Assembly (NCBI GenBank): GCA_024220525.1 | Contig: JAMYWO010000006.1 | Span: 54,996-118,995, forward strand | Direction of reading: 5' to 3' | DNA: 64,000 bases | Origin: Cochliopodium minus | Taxonomy: Eukaryota; Discosea; Himatismenida; Cochliopodiidae | Shown here: positions 11,101-21,081 of the stretch, in pieces | Layout of the letters: each line of letters begins with the position of its first letter | Numbering within the stretch: position 1 is the stretch's first letter | The notes under the pieces: model-generated | The model's database searches: none | What the model was told of the DNA's origin: nothing | The model's input: only the letters and a program-made list of their open reading frames with translations | Position numbers and translations under genes: made by a program

Positions 11101-11746
11101 AACCCTCGAGGAATTGGATCAAAGAAGGTATTTGGTTCTTCGATACTGGCTTGTTTGGCTCAATTACAAAGTCTTTTGGAAGCTTCAAGTTTATGTTTCC
11201 GTTGATGTACAAGTCCAAATTGGGAAGAATGCAAGATATTTGAGGAGCAAGCTCGATGAGGCTGTTATTTCTAAGATCCAATCTCTTGAGGTTTGTAAGA
11301 TAGGAAATATGAGGAGGAAGATATTTCAGTTTGTTGTTGCTCATATCCAGCTCTGTCACGTCTTTCAACAAGTATATTTCAAATGGCAAGTGTTCTATTT
11401 CAAGTGAACTCAAATTTGCTTTTGTCTCTTTGTTACCCCACATCTCATAGCACAATTGCTTCAAGTAATAAAAGAGATTTCCACAAGCAGTCAACTCTTT
11501 TATTGTCGAAACTCTTTCAAACAAATCATAAGGAATTGAATCGAGAAAGTTATTGTGTAGGGTCAACACTTCCAAGTTTTGTAAGTTTCCAAGTATCCCC
11601 ACTTTGATATGATGGATTTGGTTGTTGTGGAGATTGAGTATCTTGAGATTTTCTAGTTTGGATACTTCAAAATTAAGTCCGCTCAATCTATTTTTCCTGA
11701 TATCCAAAACAGATAGAATTTTGAGCTTCGATATTTCGTTTGGGAT
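8177..11746 (-). CDS. Roco-type multidomain protein, C-terminal part: LRR, second Roc/COR-like region, TKL kinase
   Basis: Exons are 8985-11746 (sharing X with 1601-1677), 8639-8864 and 8177-8346. The 3' end of the gene is missing beyond 8057. LRRs continue first (NLKILNLHNNQ, LTNLKRLDLRNNS). A second GTPase-like region follows that has lost its P-loop (LHIHVLVDNEEDFYSF) but keeps a beta-strand/NxPD-like element (VIVLGNNPDNYE), then a COR-like helical linker with an acidic insert. The TKL kinase has a glycine loop GRGSAGIIYKA, catalytic lysine VAVKEL, HRDLKSLN, DFE where DFG is expected, and APE. The exon joins LHTFEPK/IIHRDL and the rest are in phase. HRD, Lys and Asn are intact, so activity is plausible despite DFE. 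The C-lobe after APE is not in the window. Confidence 0.85.
11670..11746. repeat. 77-bp exact duplicate X, copy 2
   Basis: Identical to 1601-1677 and encoding the LRR segment LDIRKNRLSGLN on the minus strand. It abuts N11747 and gives the true neighbour of this contig. Confidence 0.95.
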
Positions 11747-11931
11747 NTATTTTTTATTTTTTATTTTTTATTTTTTATTTTTTATTTTTTATTTTTTATT
11801 TTTTATTTTTTATTTCTTATTTTTTATTTTTTATTTCTTATTTTTTATTTTTTATTTCTTATTTTTTATTTTTTATTTTTTATTTTTTTATTTTTTTATT
11901 TTTTATTTTTTATTTATTTTTATTTATTTTT
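11747..11931. repeat. Scaffold N followed by (TATTTTTT)n low-complexity tract
   Basis: After the N at 11747, about 185 bases of TATTTTTT/TATTTCTT-type repeats run to an AG acceptor at 11932-11933. The tract is the remnant of an intron of the TRAPPC11-like gene. Such tracts explain why contigs broke here. Confidence 0.8.
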
Positions 11932-11933
11932 AG

Positions 11934-12782
11934 ATTTTTTATTCGCACAACAATCCAAACAAACTCAGTAGAATCAGAAATGGAATGCTATGGAGCATCT
12001 CTGAGCATTTCAGAAAACGTAGAAGAAGACTTCCACATCAACTGCCAACAAACAAGCCAGCCCGTCTCCATCCTCAACCACCACAACCGCAACACTGCTT
12101 GGTTGTCTTTGTCTCCCAACTTTGCGGGGAAAACTTATGGCGAGTGGGGTCAGATCTGCGTTTATTGGAGGTTGAAGGAGAGTAATACCAAAAACAACAT
12201 TTCTTCCAGTTTGAACACCATTTCTTTAAGCAACAATGATCTTCTTGTCAAATTAGGTTTTTTATTTATTTATTTTTTATTTTTTTATTTTTTTATTTAT
12301 TTTTATTTTTATAATTTTTATTTTAATTTATAATTTTAAAAGTTTATTTTTTCATTTTTTTAATTATTTTTTTAAAAGATACTACACCTCCTAATGAAGA
12401 AGATTTCTTTTGTTTCATACACAAACTACCTCCTATCAAAGTAAACCCACCGAAATTCTCTATAGAATTCGACTATCCCTCCCATGGAACCGTCTACAGT
12501 GCATTCCCATTAAAAATCAAAATTTTCAACAACACAAAAAAAGCGGAGGAAATTTCTTCACATTTAAAACTAAATTTATCAGAGGACATTTTTTTAGTTG
12601 AGGGTACCATCGAAGACAAGTTCAAAGTTTTGCCTTCTTCTCATAAGTCTTTATCTTTTGTTGTTCATCCTTTGAAGCCTGGAAACTTTTACTTGCCTTC
12701 CTTTGTTTTCAAGTTTGTAAATAGCAGAAACAATTCAAAAGTTGCGGATATTATTCGTTATCAAATATTTGTTCATCCATAA
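11934..12782 (+). CDS. TRAPPC11-like protein (gryzun domain), C-terminal exons only
   Basis: Exons 11934-12256 and 12379-12782 join in phase (…LVKL, then DTTPPNEEDF…), end at TAA 12780-12782 and encode about 242 residues. The 5' part is lost left of the contig start. The last exon has the C-terminal pattern of TRAPPC11: a PxFS-type strand, an AFPLKIKIFNNT strand, a beta sandwich (LPSSHKSLSFVVHPLKPGNF) and a terminal hydrophobic motif ending IFVHP. TRAPPC11 is a subunit of the TRAPP III tethering complex in ER-to-Golgi and autophagy traffic. Length and beta-rich character fit the gryzun/foie-gras C-terminal region. An N-terminal exon was not found. Confidence 0.6.
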
Positions 12783-12998
12783 AAAAAAATGAAAATAAAA
12801 AATTCAAATTATTTTTTTTATTAATTTTATTAATTTTTTTAATCCAATTATCCAACAAAATTTTGTACATCTTTTTTTCATTTACATCTTTTAATAAAAA
12901 CAGAACCATGATTGCTATCTGTTTTTGTTTCAATTGATAAAGCTAAAAAAAAAAAATTATCAAAAAAATAAATCGATTTAAATTAAAAATGAAAAAAA
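12783..12998. other. Short convergent intergenic region
   Basis: 216 bp of A/T-rich sequence between the 3' ends of the TRAPPC11-like and BTB genes. I see nothing specific beyond 3'-UTR and polyadenylation space. Confidence 0.5.
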
Positions 12999-15379
12999 TT
13001 AAATATTTTTTACTTTTTCGGATCCAATTTCTTTAATGAAACTTCCACCACCTCCACCGCTAATGGAACAAAAATTTCCACCACAATAGCCTCCACCTGC
13101 ACCATGATTGTCTCCTCTACAATAACCACCACCTCCAAAAGTTCTCTTAGGATCATCTCCTCTTCCCTCCTTCAAACCTTTCCATCCAAGACCTCCCTTT
13201 TCATTACCCAAACCGTTTTCTCCATTGAAATAAAGTTTGCAAGTACATTGTGTTCCAGTGTTTCCTTTAATTTTTTTATTTTTTTATTTTTTTATTTTTT
13301 TATTTTTTTTTTTATTTTTTTATTAATTTATTAATTTTTTATTTTTAATTATTTTATTTTTACCACTTGTTTGAAGAGAAGCATTGTAGTTTTTAGGAAA
13401 CAAGTTTTTTTCATTGATATTGCATCCTCCACCTCCCCCGGCCACAATGAGAGGATCTCTCTTGTCTATTCTTTTGGTGTTATTTAAAAATACAAATGAT
13501 CCACCTCCTCCATGATTCATATCAGATCTTTAAATTAAAAAAATTTTAAACAAAAAATTTAAAAAATTATAAAAAAAAAAAATTTTTAAAAGTATCATTA
13601 AAAAAATTGAAAAAATTTCAAAATAAAAATAAAATTTATTACGAGAGATGTTCTCCTACTAAAATCTCTAGTATATCTCCTTTTTTTAAACAAAAAATGG
13701 ATTGTATTTCAGAACCCAAACCACCCTTAACATCTGTATTACCATTAGCTCCCTTCAAAAAAAATATTAAAAAAAATCAAAAAATAAAAAATAAATAATA
13801 AAAATAAGAAAAAAAGGAATAAAAAAATAAAAAATAAAAAAATATGAAAAAATATTTTTGAATTTAAAACAAAAAAAAATATTTTTACTTTGCAGTTTAT
13901 AATGTAATTTCCATCGCTGGTGATTTCATACCATTCTGTTTCTCCTTTGTATGTGTAAAGTTGAGTTCTTCTCTTGAACATTGTCTCACTGTCAAGTGTC
14001 ATCATGAATGGTGATTTTCTCATCTATTTTAAAAAATAAAAAAAATAAAAAAATAAAAATTGATATATTATAAATTAAAAATATTAAAAATAAAAAAAAT
14101 AAAAAAATAAAATAAAATAAAAAATAAAAATTGATATATTATAAATTACAGATTTAGGCTGAATTTGGTATTGATACGAAAGCAAAACTATTTCGTAGAA
14201 TAGTTTGGATTCTCTGGCTATTTCATTATTGGAAATATTAGACAAATCTTTGGCAGAAATGGTCGGTATTCTAAAATTAATAAAAAATAAATATTGGAAG
14301 AAAAAAATTAAAAAAAAATAATGAAAAAAAATAATTAAAAACTTTTAAACCTTAATAAGTAGAGTAGTTGATCAATTATGTTCAAAGATCCTTTTTCTCT
14401 GTTTTTGTCAACCCATTCCATTGTTCTATCAAACAAAACTTTTTCATCACAATTCAGTTCATCACTCTCCAAAATTCTTTAAACGAAAAAAATTTAAAAT
14501 CAAAAAAATATTTTAAAAAATAATTTTAAAAATAAGTAATAATAAATAAAAATTAAAAATTATATATTAAAAATAAGAAAATAATTTTTTTTTGTTTACT
14601 TAATCAAATCTTTTTCAGTTATACTTAAAAACGATTTGGTTTTGATGCATTCATCAGTTTCTAAGATGATCAGTTCGAAAAGTTGCTTGACGAAATCGTT
14701 GAGATCAATCCCCACTATCTCTTCTTTCTCCATCTTCCTCACAGAATTCAAAAGTTCCAAACATGTCCTTGTGCTCAATACTTCTTCCAACTCTTTGATC
14801 AAAAAAAAAATTTTAAAAAAAAAAAAAAATTTCACTGAAATTTTATAAATAATAAATTGACTAGTTAATCGAATATATTTTTACCATTTATACACCATTC
14901 TGATAGATGTTCTATCTATAAAAAATGAATTTATAAATTAATATGTTTTCTTTTTTTTTCATATTATTTATTTCTCACCATATATTCATTTGATGCACAA
15001 TATAATTCCAACAATTGTCCAGCTTCCACTTTGCATTTTCCCAAATAGAAATAATCAAGAATAAGCCCAAATATATAGGGTGATATATTTTTTAGCTCGA
15101 TCTCTTTTTGATTGCTCTCCCTCATCGGAGATGTCAACAATTTATCGAAATATGTACAACAATTGACCAAGTAAGATTTATGAACATTGAATAATTCTCC
15201 TAACAAAAAATAATACAGTATTTTTTTATTTTTATTTTTTTATTTTCACCTAAATTCAAATTTCATTTAAATTTTATTTTACCTTGAATTTTAAACTGCA
15301 AATCATAGAATCTATTGTCTTTGTACATCTTTTGTATAATGTCAGAATGTTTAAGATTTTTACATTCCATTTTTGTCAT
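12999..15379 (-). CDS. BTB-BACK protein with C-terminal ALK-type glycine-rich domain
   Basis: Ten exons (15283-15379, 14979-15199, 14885-14915, 14600-14792, 14351-14476, 14150-14270, 13889-14023, 13643-13752, 13364-13527, 12999-13264) sum to 1464 nt and close exactly (487 residues). Residues 20-110 are a BTB/POZ domain (FYDLQFKIQG, VHKSYLVNCCTYFDKLL, IFGLILDYFYLG). Residues 120-240 form a BACK-like helical region (LESDELNCDEKVLFDRTMEW). From about residue 335 follows a glycine-rich beta domain like that of ALK/LTK receptors: GGLGSEIQSIFCLKKGD, PLIVAGGGGG, then GGGGYCRGDN and SGGGGGSF. BTB-BACK proteins are usually Cullin-3 substrate adaptors, where the C-terminal domain binds the target. The glycine-rich module would then be the recognition part, by inference. 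Cysteines in the glycine loops are notable for a cytosolic protein. Confidence 0.8.
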
Positions 15380-15644
15380 TTTTCTTTTCTTTTAATTTTT
15401 TTTTTATTATTTTAAAGTTTTTTTGAGCTGATAAAAAATCCATTTGAAAGCCAAAATTAATTAAATATTAATTTAATAAGTGAAAAAAAAGACTTCTTTT
15501 CAAATTATCTTAGTTGTCAGATTTAAATTAACCAAAATGAAAATTAAATGGAAATAATTAAAAATATTTGTTAAATTAAAAATTTTAAAAAAGAAATTAA
15601 AATCAGTCAAGAGAAAGCTAAAAATTTTATTTAACAATAATCTT
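15380..15644. other. Intergenic, A/T-rich
   Basis: 265 bp between the BTB start codon and the beta-tubulin stop, both on the minus strand. It must hold the BTB promoter. No motif is recognised. Confidence 0.4.
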
Positions 15645-17503
15645 TCAAAATGTATCAGCTTCATTATCTTCAACTCTTATATCCTTTGAGAGATTACTTT
15701 TATTAACAGAGTTATTGAAGGAGGTATCGGAGAAATTTTCTTTAAACTGTTGGTATTCTTGTTTTAGGTCCAAGATATTAGATTCAGCCTCAGAAAATCT
15801 TTTTTAATTAAAATTAATCAATACTAAAATTTTAAAAAGTATTTTTTAAAATTTTTTACTCCATCTCTTCCATTCCTTCTCCAGTATACCAATGTAAATA
15901 AGCTTTTTTTTTGAACATTTTAGAAAATTGTGCGGAAATTCGATGAAATACATCTGTAATGGAAGTGTTGTTCCCAATAAATGTTGCAGCGGTAGTTTCT
16001 CCAGTTGGAGCAATATTACAGTTGGACGTTTTAATACCATTAGGGATCCAGTCTATGAAGTTTTGATTGAATTTGTTTTGGAGCTTATTTGTATAGTCTT
16101 CAACATCTTTTGTAGACAATTTACCTCCTTATAAAATATTTATTTAACAAAAAAATGTAAAAACAAAATGTTTTTTTTTACGATAAATTGCGGATGCTGT
16201 TAAAAATCTTTTGGAAAAAAACATTGATAGGATGAAAATTTCAAAATTTCAAAATTTTTTATACCTTCCTTTTGATGTATCACATGCAACCATCATATTT
16301 TTAGGATCGAATAATTGTTGCGATAAATCAGCCACATCGAATGTTCTGTAACTTCTGTTCAGGGTGGATACAATAGGAGCATAAGAGGTGACAAAAAAAT
16401 GCATGCGGGGGAAAGGAATCAAATTAACTGCAAGTTTCCTAAGATCTGAATTGAGTTGGCCAGGAAATCTCAACGAACTAGTTGTTCCACTCATTACCTT
16501 GGACACCAAAGAATTGAGATCTGCAAAATTTGGTTTGTTTAGCTTTAATGTTTTGTAAGAAATGTCATATAATGCTTCATTATCAATACAAAATACTTGT
16601 TCAACATTTTCAGTGAGTTGATGAAGTGATAACATCTTTAAAAAGAATGATATTAGAAGGAAAATGTTAAATGTAATGTTTTTGGAGTTAATTACCGAAT
16701 TGTATGGTTCTACAATGGTATCGGAAACAGATGAAGGAAATATGGAGTATGCACATTTGATTCTATCTGGATAATCTTCTTGGATTTTGCTCATCAACAA
16801 TGTTCCCAAACCAGATCCTATAAAATTAAATATAATTCAGAGAATATTTTAAATTTATAATATTTTTTCGAAATATTTACCAGTACCACCTCCTAAAGAA
16901 TGAACTAATTGAAATCCTTGTAAACAATCTGTGTTTTCTGCTTCTTTTCTAAGATTCTCCATCACAGCCTCAACCAATTCAGCACCCTCGGTGTAATAAC
17001 CTTTAGCCCAACAATTCCCCGCTCCATTTTGTGAACAGATCATATTATTTGGCTTGAAAAGTTTTCCCATTGCTCCAGATTTGATCTCATTAATTACACC
17101 AGGTTCCAGATCAACTAATATTGACCTTTTTTTAAAAGAAAAAAATTATTTTATTTGTTTATCAATTAATTATTTACGAGAATTTTTTTGTTAAAAATAA
17201 TTTTTTACCTTGGAACAAACCTACCTTCAAAGTTAAAATTAATTTAGTTTTCCATTTTTTTATATTTCTTTTGAATAATACCTCCATTAGCTTCTGAGAA
17301 AAAAACATCTATTCTCTCATATTGTTCGTCCATTGTTCCCTTATAATTTCCTTCGTTATCAATTCCATGCTCTTTTGCTATTGTATCCCAAAAGTTTATT
17401 CCTATTTGATTTCCACACTTTAATAATAAATAAATCTCATTTTCATCAAGAAAAAAACTTTTCTTACTTGGCCAACTTGTACTTGTATTATTTCTCTAAC
17501 CAT
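15645..17503 (-). CDS. Beta-tubulin, divergent
   Basis: Nine exons (17468-17503, 17282-17417, 17209-17224, 16881-17125, 16696-16817, 16265-16635, 16182-16207, 15860-16127, 15645-15798) sum to 1374 nt and give 457 residues, against about 445 typical. Hallmarks are present: QVGQCGNQIG, the tubulin signature GGGTGSG (split by an intron), [27 protein letters not shown] and EYQQF. The protein forms the GTP-hydrolysing half of the microtubule dimer. Odd points are that the N-terminus reads MVREI instead of the MREI autoregulatory motif, exon 3 is only 16 nt, and the C-terminal tail is long and Ser/Asn-rich ([15 protein letters not shown]) with few acidic residues, ending NEADTF. The overall divergence suggests a specialised paralogue rather than the main cytoskeletal beta-tubulin. 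Confidence 0.93.
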
Positions 17504-17770
17504 TTTTTTTTTTTTTTGATTTGAATAACAATTTTTTATTTTTTATTAAATTAATTTTTATTAATTTTTTTTCTTTATAATTCATTGAAAATGAAAGAAA
17601 AATATAATTTGGACAATTCTTGATTAATTCAAAAATGAAATAACTACTTTTATAATCACTTTAATTATTATCTATCAATTTTAAAAATAAACCGTTTTTA
17701 TTATTTACCAAGAAAATTAAAAATTTTTGATCTCATTTTTTTTTTAATTTGAGAATCTAATGCCCACAGT
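17504..17770. promoter_or_regulatory. Upstream region of beta-tubulin
   Basis: 267 bp of A/T-rich DNA between the tubulin ATG and an F-box/SPRY relic. It contains the tubulin promoter on the minus strand. No defined element is visible. Confidence 0.35.
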
Positions 17771-17950
17771 TTAGAAATTGATCCAATTCAAAAAAACTTT
17801 TCTATTCTTTTATAATCATTACAAAAGAGGCATTCCCATTCTTTTTTCTCAACTAAATGATGAATGGACCATTCCCATTTTCTAAAATTCATCCCGCAGT
17901 TAGTATTTCTAATTCATACAATTTTGATCTTTGGTCAAACTATCTTGTTA
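17771..17950 (+). pseudogene. Relic of an F-box/SPRY gene (3' end of the last exon)
   Basis: The stretch begins with codons for LEIDPIQK and then aligns, with deletions and stops, to the final exon of the three genes downstream. Matching landmarks are CATTCCCATTCTTTTTTC, an eroded copy of the W-D-S segment, an eroded HxA(A/V)xS segment, and TTTGGTCAAACT near 17929. The frame is lost. It lies immediately upstream of copy 1 in the same orientation and is a dead fifth member of the array. Confidence 0.7.
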
Positions 17951-18008
17951 ATAAACTTGAATCAACTTCTCCTTTTTCAGCTTTCAATAAAAAAAATTAA
18001 AAAAAAAA

Positions 18009-19132
18009 ATGGATTTGGAAGGAATACCAAAAGTTTTAAAAATTCAAATTCTCTCTTTCTTAGATATTGTAATAAATTTTAATCTTTTCATAAAAATATA
18101 TTCTTTTGTTGATTTTGAATATTTGAATTTTTTTTTTTTTAAAAAAGAGAAGTATTGGAATGATATTTAGGACAAACAAAAAAATGAATGCATTATCAAA
18201 TCTACAATTAACTTGGAAGAATTTGTGTTGGATTCATTTCAATTATCAAAATAAAAATGAGGATGATTGGAAGAAGAAATATAGAAATTTATCAATTTCA
18301 TCAAAATGGGTAAATGGTTACAAATTTCAACAATTTAATTTAAAAATTAAATGAAATTTCTTATTTTGAAATAACATAAAAAGAAAAAACATTTTTTGAA
18401 CAAAAAAGATCAGAAAGGACAGAGTTTTCCAATTCAATAGCCAAGATGAATAGATGTGAAATTCCAAGAGAGTCAATATCTCCCAATGACAACGAACCTA
18501 ATTCATGGAACACAAGATTTAGTTGTGATGGAAAGAATTCTTCCTTTAGCTGGGAGATATTCATTTCAGGATATCCTATTAAACAAATGGTAAGGTTAGA
18601 TGTTTTGGTTCTTGAGAACACTGCCGTAAATACTTTTTAATTAAACTTTGTCATTCTTGTCATTTTGGTATTTTCCTTTTAATAAATTATTTTATTAAAA
18701 GGAAAGTGGTATTTTGTGTATTGGTGCAATAGTACAACCGTAACTTTTTATTTGAGAAAGTTTTTTTTTTTCAAAAAAAATTTTCTATTTTGGAAAAGTT
18801 TTTTCTGTGAACAAACAAAAAATCCCAATTTCTTAGGCATCAGTGAGAGCTCAATGGCAGCTTTCTCAAATTATCAATATTTATATTGTAAACAAGCAAA
18901 AAATTTCGACTCTAGAAAACCAAAGTTCGGAAAAGGAGATTTGATAAGTTTGGAAATAGATCCTGTTCAAAAAACTTTTCAATACTATTTCAACCATTCC
19001 AAAAATGGAAATCCCATTCTTTTTTCAGAGTTGAACCAAAATTGGACTGACTCCATTTCGGATATTCATGCTGCAATAGGACTTCATGATGGAAGAGAAA
19101 TTGATATTTTGGTCAAACTCTCTGTTATATGA
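18009..19132 (+). CDS. F-box/SPRY protein, array copy 1
   Basis: Five exons (18009-18068, 18148-18316, 18384-18625, 18702-18739, 18799-19132) sum to 843 nt and give 280 residues. Residues 1-80 are F-box-like: IPKVLKIQILSFLDI, then RTNKKMNALSNLQLTWKNLC. The rest is a SPRY/B30.2-type beta sandwich with CEIPRESISPND, a WNTRFSC strand, FGKGDLISLEIDP and DIHAAIGLHDG. F-box proteins recruit SCF ubiquitin ligases, and SPRY domains recognise targets, so a substrate-receptor role is inferred. Intron positions and phases match copies 2 and 3. The region joining exon 1 to exon 2 is the least certain, because the acceptor lies in an A-rich run. Confidence 0.8.
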
Positions 19133-19423
19133 GTTCTCTTTTCTCTTTCTCCTTTCTATTTTCTTTGATTTCTTCTTACCTTTTTTGAATTTCATTAAAC
19201 TTTCAAAAAAAAAATAATGAAAAAAAATACAAATGTTTGAATAAAAATCCTTTTTTTTTGTTTGAAATTGTGTTTGAAACATGTCAAATTAGGAAAGAAG
19301 AAAAAATAATCTTCTTTTTTCAAATTTTTTTTTGATTCAAAAAGAAAGAATTTGATGATGGCAATGACGTATTACAATATACTACTGTCATTAAAAAACT
19401 ATGAAAATAAAAATATAAAAAAA
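19133..19423. other. Intergenic spacer between array copies 1 and 2
   Basis: 291 bp of A/T-rich DNA starting with a C/T-rich stretch after the stop (TTCTCTTTTCTCTTTCTCC). The same C/T-rich motif follows the stops of copies 2 and 3, so it is probably a duplicated 3'-UTR element. Confidence 0.4.
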
Positions 19424-21015
19424 ATGGAATTTGAGAAAATACCAAAAGTTTTGAAAATCAAAATTTTCACTTTCTTGGATATTGTAAATTTATTTCTATT
19501 CTCTTCAAAAAGGACGTTTTTTATAATATTCCAATCAAAATAATATTATTGATAAGAGAATTTCGACCAATATTAAAAGAATACTTTATTTTTATAAGCA
19601 AATATGATTCATTCTAAATAATAATAATAATAAACTGATTAATAAGGTGAGTGTTGGAAGAATGTTTAGGACTAATAAAAAATTATTCTCTCTATCAAAT
19701 GAAGAATCCACTTGGATGAATTTATGTTCATCACATTTCAATTATCAAGATAAAAATGAGGGTTTTTGGAAGAGAAAATACAGAAATTTGCTCATATCAA
19801 AGAAGTGGATGAATGGTATTAAAAATTTTTCTGTATAATGAAAATTTGTTAGTATTAATGATTGTTAATTGGATCAATATTAATAAACATATACAAATGA
19901 TAATATGATTATTGGATCTCATTGATCAATTATATAGTATCTTATGTTGGGATATAAAAATTGATCCAAATTATATGGAGAAGATTAAATTCTCACAAAA
20001 AAATTTTCAATGAAAAATTCAATTTACAATTTCTTTAATAAAGAAAAAAGATTTTTTGAAGAAAGAAAATCAAAAAGAACAGATTTTTATGAATCAAGAT
20101 CAAGATTGGGTGTGTGCGAAAATCCAAGAGAATCAATTTCTCCCAATGATCAAAATCCCAATTCATGGAACACGATGATTGGTTGTAGTGGGTGTCCAGA
20201 CAACGAAGAATCGAATTGGGAAACTTTCATTTCAAACTATCCTATTAGACAACAAAAAGTTAGGTTCGATGTCTTGGTTCTTGAGAACACTGGTGTAATC
20301 TCTTTTAACTAAATATAAATCTCTTGATACATTTAAAACACCCAAAATTATTTTAAATTTCCAAAATTATTTTTTGGTTTTTTATTTTAAGATTTATTTT
20401 CATCATTTTATAAGTGATATTCCTTTTTTTATGCAGAGAAAAAAAACTATTTTTAATTTTTGATTGGCTTTAAATGAAAATAATTATTATTTTTTAATAA
20501 TTTTTTTGATTTATTAATTATAATATTTTGATCTCTTGTTTTTTTATTACCTTTTTTTTTTTAATTTAGGATGAAGGATTTTTAGTCATTGGAGCAATCT
20601 TAGAACCGTAATAAAATGTTTTTTATAAAAGTAAACGTTATGTCAACATTCCTTCAACTTTTTTATCCTAAAAAATTAAAGGTTATACAGCAAAGAAGTG
20701 AATGAGTCAGACTACATTGGAAGCACTAATAATAGCATGGGGGTTTTTTCAAACTATAACAATTACTATTGTGGAAGCGGAAGACTTTTTAATTCTACTA
20801 AACAATTGTTTGGAAAAGGAGATTTGATAAGTTTAGAAATAGATCCTGTTCGCAAAACTTTGCAGTATTACTTTAACAATTCCTTAAAAGGAGATCTCAT
20901 TCCTTTTTCTTCTCTTCATAACATCTGGATTGATTCTAGTTCTGAAATTCATGCTGCTGTTAGCATACACGATGCAAGGAAAATCAATCTTTTGGTCAAA
21001 CTTTCTATCTTATGA
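19424..21015 (+). CDS. F-box/SPRY protein, array copy 2
   Basis: Exons 19424-19483, 19647-19815, 20044-20294, 20570-20607 and 20682-21015 sum to 852 nt (283 residues) and match copy 1 in intron position and phase. The F-box half reads IPKVLKIKIFTFLDI and RTNKKLFSLSNEESTWMNLC. The SPRY half reads CENPRESISPNDQNPNSWNT, FGKGDLISLEIDP and EIHAAVSIHDAR. Compared with copy 1, loops in exon 3 and the middle of exon 5 are the most variable, where SPRY domains usually contact ligands. The same SCF-adaptor role is inferred. Introns are longer than in copy 1 (228 and 275 nt for introns 2 and 3). Confidence 0.8.
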
Positions 21016-21081
21016 ATCTTTTCTCTTTTCTCTTTTCTCTTTGAATTTAAAATTTAATTTTATCAATTAAAAAATAAAAAA

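Noticed and set aside
11740-12333. A 197-codon Phe/Leu/Tyr-rich membrane protein
   Set aside because: The hydrophobic part is a translated TATTTTTT repeat in an intron, and the rest is the TRAPPC11-like exon.
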